From Solidesulfovibrio sp. (GTDB taxonomy: Bacteria > Desulfobacterota > Desulfovibrionia > Desulfovibrionales > Desulfovibrionaceae), in NCBI RefSeq assembly GCF_038562415.1, contig NZ_JBCFBA010000006.1, positions 1 to 64,000 of the forward strand: a DNA stretch of 64,000 nt, given 5' to 3'. Positions 42,980 to 53,289 of the stretch are shown piece after piece. Made by a program: the position numbers and the translations under genes. The notes under the pieces were generated by a model that saw nothing but the letters and a program-made list of their open reading frames with translations, had not been told where the DNA came from and did not search any database. Positions within the stretch are counted from its first letter, which is position 1; each line of letters begins with the position of its first letter.

Positions 42980-44470
42980 ATGGAAGACGGCAGACTGAGC
43001 GACAGGCTGGCCAGCCTGAAGGAACACCTGCAACTGGAAAATCCGCTGCTGGTGGAAGCGGTGGGCAGCTTCGGCAAGCTGGACAAGGTCTGCCGCGGCC
43101 TGGGGCTTTTGCGCAACGACCAGTCCACCATCTCCCAGATCGCCTGGTGGCCGCTGATTTCCATCCTGGGGCCGTTTTCCGCCGGCAAATCCACCTTCAT
43201 CAATTATTATCTGGGCACGCCCGTGCAGCAGACCGGCTCCCATGCCGTGGACGACAAGTTCACGGTCATCTGCTACAACGCGGCCGGCGAATCCCGGGTG
43301 CTTCCCGGCACGGCGCTGAACGCCGACCTGCGTTTCCCCTTCTACAAGATGAGCGAGGAACTGGAAAAGGTCGAACCCGGCGAGGGCGGCCGCATCGATT
43401 CCTACATCCGCCTCAAGACCAGCCCCAGCGACAAGCTGCGCGGGCTGATCCTCATCGACTCCCCGGGCTTCGACGCCGACGCCCAGCGCACCTCGACGCT
43501 GCGCATCACCAACTACATCATGGACCTCTCGGACCTGGTGCTGGTGCTCTTCGACGCCCGCCGGCCCGAACCCGGAGCCATGCGCGACACGCTCACCCAC
43601 CTGGTCGCGGCCACCATCAACCGCCGCGACTCCAACAAGTTCGTCTACATCCTCAACCAGATGGACATCGCCGCCCGGGAGGACAACCCCGAGGAAGTGG
43701 TGGGCGCCTGGCAGCGGGCCTTGGCCCAGCAGGGGCTCACGGCCGGAAAATTCTACCGCATCTATTCGCCCACGGCCGCCCTGCCCATCGCCGACGAGTC
43801 CCTGCGCCAGCGTTTCGAGGCCAAGCGCGACGCGGACATGGCCGCCATCCACAACCGCATGAACCAGGTGCGGGTGGAGCGGGCCTACCGGATCGTCGGG
43901 GAGCTGGAGAAGCTGGCCCGCGAGGTGGAGGACCTGCGCGTGCCGGAGGTGCGGGGGATGCTTTCGCGCTGGCGCACGGGCACGTTTCGCCGCGACGCCG
44001 CGCTGTTCGGCCTGCTCGGGCTGGTCCTGGCCGCCTGCTACATCCTGACCGGGCATCCGTTCACCAACGGATTGTTGCCGCAGTGGCTCGAATGGGTGTT
44101 CGCCGAATCCTGGCGCACGATTCCCTTTCTGGCCCTGTGCGCCGGCGGCGGGCTGTGGCTGCATTTCCTGGCCCGCAAGTGGTCGACGGCGGCCGTGGCC
44201 CGGGTGGTGGAGAAGGCCTATCCCCACGGCCCGGTCCGCGAAGGGTTGCTCAACGCCCTGGCCAAGAACACCTCGGCCTGGCGGTCGGTCTTCCGCTCCG
44301 AGCCGGCCGGCTGGGGCCACAAATACCGTCGTATCCTCTCGTCGGTCATCGCCGACAGCGAGAAATTCATCCAGACCCTAAACGACCGCTACGCCCATCC
44401 GTCCGGGGTGTGGCAGCAACAGCCGGCCCAGCCCGAGGCGGCCCCGGATCCGGACAAGGCCTGCCAGTAA
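42980..44470 (+). CDS. Dynamin-like GTPase
   Basis: A 496-residue GTPase of the dynamin superfamily. It has a P-loop GPFSAGKST (64-72), switch region DSPGFD with the G3 Asp, and a G4-like NQMD. Two hydrophobic segments (about 335-355 and 375-400) form a membrane paddle, typical of bacterial dynamin-like proteins, which remodel or guard membranes. Bacterial members often come in pairs; only one is seen here. It starts opposite a GT-C-like gene. The C-terminal tail is Pro/Gln-rich. The neighbour aminotransferase is separate by 90 bases. Confidence 0.82.
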   Translation: MEDGRLSDRLASLKEHLQLENPLLVEAVGSFGKLDKVCRGLGLLRNDQSTISQIAWWPLISILGPFSAGKSTFINYYLGTPVQQTGSHAVDDKFTVICYNAAGESRVLPGTALNADLRFPFYKMSEELEKVEPGEGGRIDSYIRLKTSPSDKLRGLILIDSPGFDADAQRTSTLRITNYIMDLSDLVLVLFDARRPEPGAMRDTLTHLVAATINRRDSNKFVYILNQMDIAAREDNPEEVVGAWQRALAQQGLTAGKFYRIYSPTAALPIADESLRQRFEAKRDADMAAIHNRMNQVRVERAYRIVGELEKLAREVEDLRVPEVRGMLSRWRTGTFRRDAALFGLLGLVLAACYILTGHPFTNGLLPQWLEWVFAESWRTIPFLALCAGGGLWLHFLARKWSTAAVARVVEKAYPHGPVREGLLNALAKNTSAWRSVFRSEPAGWGHKYRRILSSVIADSEKFIQTLNDRYAHPSGVWQQQPAQPEAAPDPDKACQ

Positions 44471-44560
44471 CGCCGGGACCGCAATCCGCCCCCAACGGGG
44501 CTCGCGGCCCGTCCGCGAGCCCGTTGCCCCTTTCCGCAATCCCAACAGGAACATCGCGCC

Positions 44561-45706
44561 ATGAACCCTGCCTGCAAGGACATCACCTCGTTTCTCGTCA
44601 TGGACATCCTGGAACGCGCCCAGGCCATCGAGGCCCAAGGCCACCGCGTCATCCATTTGCAGATCGGCGAACCGGACTTCGACACCCCGGAGTGCGTCAA
44701 GGAAGCCGCAATGAAAGCCGTGGCCGACGGCCGCACCCACTACACCCACAGCCTGGGCGTCATCGAGCTGCGCGAGGCCCTGTGCCGGCTGTTCGCCGAC
44801 GAATACGGCGTGTCCCTCACACCCGACCGCATCCTGGTCACCGGCGGCACCTCGCCGGCCATGCTGCTGGCTTTCGGCGTGCTGGCCCGGCCCGGCGCCC
44901 ACATCCTGCTGACCGACCCGGCCTATGCCTGCTATCCCAATTTCCTGCGCTTCACCGGCTTGATCCCCCACTACGTGCCCGTGGCCGAGGAGGACGGCTT
45001 CCAGTTCACGCCGCGCTCCATCATGGACAACGTGGGCGACATGACGGCCGGCATCCTGCTCAATTCGCCGGCCAACCCCACGGGAACGCTCACTCCGGAC
45101 GAAACCTACGAAGCGGCCTGCGCCACGGGCCTGCCCGTCATTTCCGACGAGATCTACCACGGCCTGACCTACGGCGGCCGGGCGCGCTGCGCCCTGGAGT
45201 TTTCCGACGATGCCTGGGTCTTGAACGGCTTTTCCAAGCGCTTCGCCATGACCGGGCTGCGCCTGGGCTATCTGGTGGCGCCGAGGCCGATGATGGGAAT
45301 CCTGCAAAAGCTCCAGCAGAACCTTTTTATCTGCGCCTCGTCCGTGGCCCAGTGGGCGGGCGTGGCGGCGCTCTCCAAGGACGGCCTGGCGGCGGCCGAG
45401 GCCATGCGCCGGACCTACGACACCCGGCGCAAGGCGCTCCTGGCCGGGCTGACCAGGCTGGGGCTGGCCCCGCGCACCGAGCCCACAGGCGCTTTTTACG
45501 TGTTCGTGCGGGCCGACCACCTGCACCCCAATTCCCTGGCCCTGGCCTACGACATCCTGGAGAAGGCCCACGTGGGCGTCACCCCGGGCATCGACTTCGG
45601 CCCGGGCGGCGAGGGGCACCTGCGCTTTTCCTACGCCAACTCCCTGGAGAACATCGAGGAAGGCCTCGACCGCCTGGGCCGCTACATTTCCACCCATTGC
45701 GGCTAG
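44561..45706 (+). CDS. PLP-dependent aminotransferase, class I/II
   Basis: A 381-residue fold-type I aminotransferase. The PLP lysine is K226 (NGFSKRFAMTG). The substrate and cofactor residues include N172 (NPTG), D196 (SDEIYHG) and the C-terminal Arg in LRFSY. The closest families are aspartate/tyrosine-type transaminases (LQIGEPDFDTP). The exact donor is unknown. The gene ends 84 bases from the rdgB stop, with repeat copy 7 between the convergent genes. Confidence 0.85.
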   Translation: MNPACKDITSFLVMDILERAQAIEAQGHRVIHLQIGEPDFDTPECVKEAAMKAVADGRTHYTHSLGVIELREALCRLFADEYGVSLTPDRILVTGGTSPAMLLAFGVLARPGAHILLTDPAYACYPNFLRFTGLIPHYVPVAEEDGFQFTPRSIMDNVGDMTAGILLNSPANPTGTLTPDETYEAACATGLPVISDEIYHGLTYGGRARCALEFSDDAWVLNGFSKRFAMTGLRLGYLVAPRPMMGILQKLQQNLFICASSVAQWAGVAALSKDGLAAAEAMRRTYDTRRKALLAGLTRLGLAPRTEPTGAFYVFVRADHLHPNSLALAYDILEKAHVGVTPGIDFGPGGEGHLRFSYANSLENIEEGLDRLGRYISTHCG

Positions 45707-45723
45707 CCTGCCCTCTCCCCAGC

Positions 45724-45771
45724 GAGGGGGTCCGGGGGGCATCATGCCCCCCGGCCGCCGGAGGCATCTTC
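45724..45771 (+). repeat. Intergenic repeat copy 7
   Basis: Hairpin I, GGGGGGCATCATGCCCCCC, is directly followed by the tail GGCCGCCGGAGGCATCTT; hairpin II is missing. It sits between the convergent aminotransferase and rdgB genes, with its tail near the rdgB stop. Both genes could use it as a terminator. Confidence 0.75.
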
Positions 45772-45790
45772 CCCTGCCCCCTCTCCCTGC

Positions 45791-46435
45791 CTAGCGCTTT
45801 TCCCCTTCCGCCCCGTCCCAGAACCCCGGCCAGGCCGCCACGAGCTTGGCCAACGCCTTGCCGCGATGGCTGCGGGCGTTTTTTTCCTCGGGGACAAGCT
45901 GCGCCGCCGTCTTGCCGGCCGTGGGGTCGAAAAAGAGCGGATCGTAGCCGAAGCCGCCCTCGCCCGCCGGTTCGAAGGCCACCCGGCCTTCCCAGGCGCC
46001 CTCGGCTGCCAGTTCCCGGCCGTCGGGGCAGGCGGCCACCACCACGGACACGAACCGGCAGGTCCGGCCGGCCGCGGGCACGTGGGCCAGGGCGGCCAGG
46101 AGCTTGGCGTTGTTGGCCTCGTCCGTGGCGCCCTCCCCGGAAAACCGGGCCGAATACACGCCCGGCGCCCCGGAGAGCGCGTCCACGCACAGCCCCGAAT
46201 CGTCGGCCAGGCTGACCAGCCCTGTGGCCGCGCACACGGCCCGGGCCTTGATGCGGGCGTTTTCCAGAAAGGTTTCGCCTGTCTCGGGAATCTCCCCGAT
46301 GCCGGGATAGGCAGTAAGGCCGAGCACGTCCACGCCAAGCGGCGCGAGCAGCGCCTGCAATTCCCTGATCTTGCCGGCGTTGCGGGTGGCCAGCACCACC
46401 CGGCCCGGGCCGGTCCCGTGTCGTTCGTCCATCAT
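45791..46435 (-). CDS. rdgB: XTP/dITP diphosphatase
   Basis: A 214-residue RdgB/HAM1 that hydrolyses dITP and XTP to keep them out of nucleic acids. The motifs are LATRNAGKIRELQ (N-terminus), GETFLENARIKA, LADDSGLCVDAL (catalytic Asp) and FGYDPLFFDP, all intact. The start ATG at 46435 overlaps the histidine kinase stop (ATGA), with GAGGAG just upstream; a second ATG follows immediately. Coupling with the kinase gene is likely, though the functional link is not clear. Confidence 0.92.
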   Translation of the reverse strand: MMDERHGTGPGRVVLATRNAGKIRELQALLAPLGVDVLGLTAYPGIGEIPETGETFLENARIKARAVCAATGLVSLADDSGLCVDALSGAPGVYSARFSGEGATDEANNAKLLAALAHVPAAGRTCRFVSVVVAACPDGRELAAEGAWEGRVAFEPAGEGGFGYDPLFFDPTAGKTAAQLVPEEKNARSHRGKALAKLVAAWPGFWDGAEGEKR

Positions 46436-47916
46436 GTCTCCTCTTCGGCCAATTCCAGATACGGCGGCAGGTACAGCGTGACCGTGGCCCCCTGGCCGGG
46501 GAGGCTCTCCAGTTCCACCGTGCCGCCCAGGTCCTCCAGGATCTTTTTCGTCATGGCCAGGCCCAGCCCGGCCCGCTTGTCCCCCCTGGTGGTGAAAAAC
46601 GGATTGAAGACGTTGGGCAGCACCTCCGCCGGGATGCCCGGCCCGTCGTCGCGAACGGAGAGAAAGGCCCGGCCGTCCTCCAGGCCCGCGGCCACCCCGA
46701 TATGCCCGCCGTCCGGCATGGCCTCCATGGCGTTTTTGAGGCAGTTGACCAGGCACTGGGTCAGGGTCTCGGGGTCGCCCCGGACCATGGGCGCCTGGAG
46801 GGAAATGTCGAGGGTCACGGCAATGCCCTGTCCTTCCAGGGCGTGGCGCATCAGCGCCGTGGTGCGCCGGGCCACCTCGCCGAGGTCGGCCTCGCCGGGC
46901 TTGGAGCTGGTCGGCCGGGAAAAATTGATGATGTCCTTGAGGATGTCGTCGAGGCGTTTGGATTCCTTGAGGATGATCGAGGCCTTTTCGCGGCTGGCCT
47001 CGCCCAGGTCCTTGGCCCGCAGCAGCGCGTTGGCGAAGCCGGCGATGGCGAACAGGGGATTGCGGATCTCGTGGGAAATAAACATCGAGAGTTCGCCGAT
47101 GGCGGCCAGGCGCTCGGATTTTTGCAGCCGCCGCTCCAGGAACACGTCCTGGGTGACGTCGCGGCGCACCACGGCCACATGGTCCAGGCGGCCGTCCTGG
47201 CCGGGAACCGGATAGAAGATCGTGCGGAAATAGCGCAACCGGCCGCGCGCATCCAGGCGGGAGCTTTCCCGGGCGGCCTTGTGCCGGCCGGCCAGGGCCT
47301 GCCGGATCGATGGCCGGCCGTCGGGGCCGGGCGCGTCCGGGTCCGGGAAGTCCGGGAACGCGTCCTTGGCCGCCAGGCCGGCCAGGTCCTCCCGGAAACG
47401 GCCCAGCCGCGACGCCAGCCGGGCATTGGCGTCAAGGAGGCGGCCCTCGGGCGACAGGAGCGCGATCTCGTCGTCCATGCGGTCGAGCACGCTGGATAAC
47501 AGCCGCCTGGCCCGGGCCATGTCCGGCCGGCAGGCGGCGGGGCAGGCGGCCCGCACCAGCATGCCCAGGAACATGCGCGCCTCGGTCGGCGGAAAAAGCC
47601 GCCAGCCGTCGGGCAGGGCGCAGGGGAACACGGCCTGCCGCGTCACGACCAGCACCAGCCCGCAGGCCGCGCTGCCGAACACCCCGTCCGCTTTGTCAAA
47701 CCAGTCGATGCCCAATTCCCGGGCTTGATCGGCGGCCAGGTCCCACGGGCCATCCGCGGCCCCGTCCCGCGCCGGCGCGGCGGCCAGGCTGGCCCCGGCC
47801 AGGGAGCCGTCCCGGGCCGGAACGCCGGCCTGGCGGATCTGTTCGAAACAATCGAGGAGCGCGTGGCCGTCGCCGAAAAGACACAGGCGGGTCGGCAGGT
47901 CGCGGTCGTGGTCCAT
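46432..47916 (-). CDS. Soluble PAS histidine kinase
   Basis: A 494-residue histidine kinase with no membrane segment. It has an N-terminal region of about 140 residues of unknown type, a PAS domain (about 145-260), HisKA with H282 in ISHEIRNPL, then a HATPase with N-box NCLKNAMEAM and G1 box DDGPGI. All are intact. It senses a cytoplasmic signal. No response regulator lies next to it, so the partner is elsewhere. GGAGGGG precedes the ATG at 47916, and its 3' end overlaps rdgB. It is divergent from rimO. Confidence 0.85.
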   Translation of the reverse strand: MDHDRDLPTRLCLFGDGHALLDCFEQIRQAGVPARDGSLAGASLAAAPARDGAADGPWDLAADQARELGIDWFDKADGVFGSAACGLVLVVTRQAVFPCALPDGWRLFPPTEARMFLGMLVRAACPAACRPDMARARRLLSSVLDRMDDEIALLSPEGRLLDANARLASRLGRFREDLAGLAAKDAFPDFPDPDAPGPDGRPSIRQALAGRHKAARESSRLDARGRLRYFRTIFYPVPGQDGRLDHVAVVRRDVTQDVFLERRLQKSERLAAIGELSMFISHEIRNPLFAIAGFANALLRAKDLGEASREKASIILKESKRLDDILKDIINFSRPTSSKPGEADLGEVARRTTALMRHALEGQGIAVTLDISLQAPMVRGDPETLTQCLVNCLKNAMEAMPDGGHIGVAAGLEDGRAFLSVRDDGPGIPAEVLPNVFNPFFTTRGDKRAGLGLAMTKKILEDLGGTVELESLPGQGATVTLYLPPYLELAEEET

Positions 47917-48010
47917 GGCCCCTCCGGGCCGGCCCAGGCCGGCGGTTTTGCCATTGCTGCCCGGCCATGGTAGCCCCGGGCGACACCGCCCGCAAGGATG
48001 GACAACACAC

Positions 48011-49309
<1,299 letters not shown>

Positions 49310-49344
49310 TTCCGCGGCCGCCGATCGGCGCATGGACATAATGG

Positions 49345-49373
49345 TTGTGCCCTGCCTGCGTTTCTGCTACGAC
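49345..49373 (+). promoter_or_regulatory. Possible rpsA promoter
   Basis: TTGTGC (49345-49350), a 17-base spacer and TACGAC (49368-49373) are arranged like a sigma-70 promoter before rpsA, 44 bases upstream of the ATG. The -10 box is weak (3 of 6). The site is proposed only because a strong house-keeping gene starts here. Confidence 0.3.
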
Positions 49374-49417
49374 CAAAAATCCTTTTCACAGGGACAGATC
49401 GCGTTGGAGGTCAACTC

Positions 49418-51148
49418 ATGGACAAAACCCCGGAAATGAAAAACAACCCTAACTCGGAGATGGAAGTCAACTTCGAAACGGCGCTGGAAAACTACCTCAA
49501 TGAGGATTTCGGCGACCTGGAGGAAGGTTCCATCACCCAGGGCATCGTGGTCCGCATCGGCAAGGAGCACGTCCTGGTGGACGTCAACTTCAAGTCCGAG
49601 GGCCAGATCGCCATCGCCGAATTCCTCGACGCCGCCGGTGAGCTCGAAGTGGCCGTCGGCGACCAGATCGACGTCTACGTCGTCTCCAAGAACGAATCCG
49701 AAGGCACCATCCACTTGTCCCGCGAGCGGGCCAAGCGCATGCAGCTTTTTGATAAGCTCGAGGAAATCCAGGAAAAAGATGACGTCATCACCGGCCGGAT
49801 CGTGCGTCGCATCAAGGGCGGCTACACGGTCGACCTGGGCGGCGTCGAAGCCTTCCTGCCCGGCTCCCACGTCGACCTGCGCCCCGTGCCCGACATGGAC
49901 GCCCTGGTCGGCCAGGAGTTCGAATTCCGCGTGCTGAAAATCAACCGCCGCCGCAGCAACGTCATCGTTTCCCGGCGCGTGCTCCTCGAGGAACGGCGCG
50001 ACTCCATGCGCAAGGATCTCCTCAAGACCCTCGAGGAAGGCCAGACCGTCACCGGGCGGGTGAAAAACATCACCGAGTACGGCGTGTTCGTCGACCTCGG
50101 CGGCCTCGACGGCCTGATGCACATCACCGACATGTCCTGGAAGCGCATCAAGCATCCCAAGGAACTGGTGCACCTGGGCGACGAGCTGGAACTGAAGGTG
50201 CTCTCCTTCGACCAGGAGAAGCAGAAGGTTTCGCTCGGCATGAAGCAGCTGGTCTCCGACCCGTGGGAGAACATCGCCGGCAAGTACCCCGAGGGCACCC
50301 GCCTGTCCGGCAAAGTGACCAACCTGGTGGACTACGGCGCCTTTGTCGAGCTCGAGGCCGGCGTCGAGGGCCTGGTCCACATCTCCGAGATGTCCTGGAC
50401 CCGCAAGCTGCGCCACCCGAGCCAGATGGTGCACGTGGGCGACGAGGTCGAGGTGGTGGTGCTGTCCGTGGACCCGGACAAGAAGCGCATCTCGCTGGGC
50501 ATGAAGCAGGTGCGGCCCAACCCCTGGGACATCGTGGCCGAGAAATACCCCGAGGGCACCATCCTTGAGGGCTCGGTGAAAAACATCACCGAATTCGGCA
50601 TCTTCATCGGCATCGAGGACGGCATCGACGGCCTGATCCACGTCTCCGACATCTCCTGGACCAAGAAGGTCCGCCATCCCGGCGAGATGTTTAAAAGCGG
50701 CGACACCGTCATGGCCAAGGTCCTGACCGTGGACAAGGAAAACGAGAAGTTCACCCTCGGCATCAAGCAGCTTTCCGAGGATCCCTGGACCCGCGTGCCC
50801 GACACCTATCCGGTCGGCACCATGGTCAAGGGCACGGTGACCAACATCACCGACTTCGGCCTGTTCGTCGAGGTCGAGGAAGGCATCGAGGGCCTGGTCC
50901 ACGTCTCGGAGATCAGCCGCAAGAAGGTCAAGACCCCGGCCGAGCTGTACAAGGAAGGGGACGAGATCGAAGCCAAGGTCATCCACGTCAGCGCCGACGA
51001 GCGCCGCCTGGGCCTGTCCATCAAGTCCATCAAGGACGAGGAGGACAAGCGCAAGTCCAAGGAGTTCCGCACCGCCGGCCCCTCGGACACCGGCAGCAAC
51101 CTCGGCGAACTGCTGCGCCAGAAGTTGGAAGAGGATGCCCAGCGCTAA
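49418..51148 (+). CDS. rpsA: 30S ribosomal protein S1
   Basis: A 576-residue S1 with six S1/OB-fold RNA-binding domains, the full form typical of Gram-negative bacteria; the repeats show the VTGRVKNITEYGVFVDLGG-type motif several times. It binds mRNA leaders to the small subunit. GGAGG lies seven bases before the ATG. Codon use is more biased and less GC-extreme than in neighbours, as expected for a highly expressed gene. Its 3' end overlaps sppA by 14 bases. Confidence 0.95.
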   Translation: MDKTPEMKNNPNSEMEVNFETALENYLNEDFGDLEEGSITQGIVVRIGKEHVLVDVNFKSEGQIAIAEFLDAAGELEVAVGDQIDVYVVSKNESEGTIHLSRERAKRMQLFDKLEEIQEKDDVITGRIVRRIKGGYTVDLGGVEAFLPGSHVDLRPVPDMDALVGQEFEFRVLKINRRRSNVIVSRRVLLEERRDSMRKDLLKTLEEGQTVTGRVKNITEYGVFVDLGGLDGLMHITDMSWKRIKHPKELVHLGDELELKVLSFDQEKQKVSLGMKQLVSDPWENIAGKYPEGTRLSGKVTNLVDYGAFVELEAGVEGLVHISEMSWTRKLRHPSQMVHVGDEVEVVVLSVDPDKKRISLGMKQVRPNPWDIVAEKYPEGTILEGSVKNITEFGIFIGIEDGIDGLIHVSDISWTKKVRHPGEMFKSGDTVMAKVLTVDKENEKFTLGIKQLSEDPWTRVPDTYPVGTMVKGTVTNITDFGLFVEVEEGIEGLVHVSEISRKKVKTPAELYKEGDEIEAKVIHVSADERRLGLSIKSIKDEEDKRKSKEFRTAGPSDTGSNLGELLRQKLEEDAQR

Positions 51149-52070
51149 CGCCTGTTTCGCCTCACGACGCCCGGGGCTTTTCGGGCTTGTCATCGCCGTG
51201 GCGGCCGTGATCCTGGTTTTCGGGATCACGGCCGCCTTCGGCCTTTTCGGCGGCGACGACGACGGCGATCGCCTCTTCGGCAAGGCCCGAGCCCGGTTGG
51301 GCCTGGTGCGCATCGAGGGGACCATCGCCGACGCGGAAAAGACCGTGGAGTTTTTGCGCAAGCTGCGCGAGGACGACTCGGTCAAGGGCGTGGTCCTGCG
51401 CATCAACTCTCCCGGGGGCGCCTTCGGGCCTTCCCAGGAAATCTACATGGCCGTGAAAAAGCTCGGCGCGATCAAGCCCGTGATCGCCTCCTTCTCGGCC
51501 GTGGCCGCCTCGGGCGGCTATTACGCCGCCTGTCCGGCCGAGCGTATCTTCTCCAATCCCGGCACCATCACCGGCAGCATCGGCGTCATGACCCAGTTGG
51601 CCAACGTGGCCGACCTCATGCAAAAACTCGGAGTCAGCTTCGAATCCCTGACCACGGGCAAGCTCAAGGACGCCGGCAGCCCGTTTCGGCCCCTTTCCCC
51701 CGAACAGCGCGCCTACCTGGAAAGCCTGATCAAGGACCTCAACAAGCAGTTTTCCGGCGACGTGGCCAAGGAACGCAAGCTTTCCCCGGACGCGGTGGCG
51801 GCCATCGCCGACGGCCGGGCCATGACCGGGGCCCGGGCCCTGGACCTGGGCCTGGTCGACGAACTAGGCGGCCAGGAAGACGCCGTGGACTACCTGAAAA
51901 AGCGGGTCGGGCTCACCGGCGAGGTGCCCCTTTTCAAAGGCCCCAAGAAGAAATCCGGCTGGACCGAGCTTTTTTCCTCGGATGCCCGCATGACCGACGT
52001 CCGGGGCGCCGTCCTGTCCTGGCTGCTTTCCGGTCTCGCGGCCGGATCGGAACTGCCGCAGACCCCCTGA
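51135..52070 (+). CDS. sppA: Signal peptide peptidase SppA
   Basis: A 311-residue short-form SppA, a membrane-anchored Ser/Lys protease that clears remnant signal peptides. The membrane anchor spans about 13-38. The nucleophile is S126 (VAASGGYYAACP) and the general base probably K178 (GKLKDAGSP), 52 residues later as in the Bacillus enzyme. The ATG overlaps rpsA by 14 bases, so translation is coupled. The FAH-family gene follows after a gap with its own likely promoter. Confidence 0.9.
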   Translation: MPSANACFASRRPGLFGLVIAVAAVILVFGITAAFGLFGGDDDGDRLFGKARARLGLVRIEGTIADAEKTVEFLRKLREDDSVKGVVLRINSPGGAFGPSQEIYMAVKKLGAIKPVIASFSAVAASGGYYAACPAERIFSNPGTITGSIGVMTQLANVADLMQKLGVSFESLTTGKLKDAGSPFRPLSPEQRAYLESLIKDLNKQFSGDVAKERKLSPDAVAAIADGRAMTGARALDLGLVDELGGQEDAVDYLKKRVGLTGEVPLFKGPKKKSGWTELFSSDARMTDVRGAVLSWLLSGLAAGSELPQTP

Positions 52071-52156
52071 CACGCCGCCCCGCCCTCCCGGGCGCGGGCC
52101 TTGCCTCGCCAGCCGTCCTGCCGCGCCGCGCCGTGTTGTTTCCCCCGGAAACGGTC

Positions 52157-52186
52157 TTGACGATCGCCGTTCTCCCCCACTACTGT
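52157..52186 (+). promoter_or_regulatory. Possible promoter of the FAH gene
   Basis: TTGACG (52157-52162), an 18-base spacer and TACTGT (52181-52186) lie about 24 bases before the start codon of the FAH-family gene. The -35 box is good and the -10 box is weak. Confidence 0.4.
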
Positions 52187-52209
52187 AACGGTACCGCATA
52201 GGAGGCTGC

Positions 52210-53079
52210 ATGCGCCTTGTCACCTTCCTGCACGCGTCCGGTCCCCGCCTGGGCCTGCGCCTGGGCGACGTCCTCATCGATCTGTCCCTGGCCGCTCCCG
52301 AACTGCCGCGCGCCATGAAGTCGCTGCTCGCCTTGGGCGACGCCGGCCTCGCGAACGCCCGCGAGGCGGCCCTGGCGGCCGGCCCCGAGGCCCAATGCCG
52401 CTTTTCCTCGGTCCGCCTGCTGCCCCTGGTGCCCAATCCCGACAAGATCCTGTGCGTGGGGCTCAACTACGTGGACCACGCCATCGAGATCGATCCGCGC
52501 ATGCTGCCCGAGCATCCCGTGTTTTTCGGCCGCTACGCCTCGACCCTGATCGCCCACGACCAGCCCCTGGTGCGGCCCGTGGTCTCCGACAAGCTCGACT
52601 ACGAGGGCGAGGTCGCGGTGGTCATCGGCATCGGCGGCCGCAACATCCCCTGCGCCTCGGCCCTGGCCCACGTGGCCGGCTTCGCCCTTTTCAACGAAGG
52701 GACCATCCGCGATTACCAGTTTCGCGGCAGCCAGTGGTTTCTGGGCAAGAATTTCGACGGCACCGGCGCCTTCGGCCCGGAACTGTGCACGGTCGACGAA
52801 CTGCCGCCCGGGGCCAAGGGCCTGCGCCTGACCACGGCGGTCAACGGGGAGGTCGTGCAGGAAGCCTGCACCTCGGACATGCTTTTCGGCATCGACGCGC
52901 TCATTGCCACGGCTTCCGAGGCCATGACCCTGGTCCCCGGCGACGTCATCGTCACGGGCACGCCCTCCGGCGTCGGCTTCGCCCGCCTGCCGCCGCGCTT
53001 TTTGCGGCCAGGCGACGTGGTGGAAGTGGAACTGGAAGGCTACGGCGTCCTGCGAAATCCCGTCGTCGACGCGGCCTGA
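52210..53079 (+). CDS. FAH-family hydrolase
   Basis: A 289-residue fumarylacetoacetate hydrolase family protein. The metal ligands are E132 and E134 (DYEGEVAVVIG). The third ligand is usually Asp in an NDVTARD-type motif, but here it is E163 (FNEGTIRD), a conservative change. The C-terminal motif GDVIVTGTPSGVGFAR is present. Members cut C-C bonds or decarboxylate keto acids; the substrate is unknown. AGGAGG precedes the ATG. It stands alone in this stretch. Confidence 0.85.
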   Translation: MRLVTFLHASGPRLGLRLGDVLIDLSLAAPELPRAMKSLLALGDAGLANAREAALAAGPEAQCRFSSVRLLPLVPNPDKILCVGLNYVDHAIEIDPRMLPEHPVFFGRYASTLIAHDQPLVRPVVSDKLDYEGEVAVVIGIGGRNIPCASALAHVAGFALFNEGTIRDYQFRGSQWFLGKNFDGTGAFGPELCTVDELPPGAKGLRLTTAVNGEVVQEACTSDMLFGIDALIATASEAMTLVPGDVIVTGTPSGVGFARLPPRFLRPGDVVEVELEGYGVLRNPVVDAA

Positions 53080-53230
53080 CCCCGGCCTTTTCCGCAAGTT
53101 GCCCGTACGCACGGCTTGCGCGGGCCGCGCCGTGCCCCCCCTTTTCTCCCAGCATCTTCTTTTGACGCTTTCCGCCAGGGCGACGGTTCCCCTCGCGTCC
53201 CGTATGCCAGGGGCATCGCTACGCCGCCCC

Positions 53231-53265
53231 CAAAAAAAACGCCTCCCCCGGACGGAGGAGGCGTT
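53231..53265 (-). terminator. Rho-independent terminator (LysM gene)
   Basis: On the minus strand a stem with arms 53238-53246 and 53257-53265 (AACGCCTCC and its complement) is followed by eight T residues (A-run 53232-53239 on the plus strand). It lies 24 bases past the stop of the LysM protein gene. Confidence 0.85.
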
Positions 53266-53289
53266 GGCGACGCCGGAGTGGCCGGGCGA

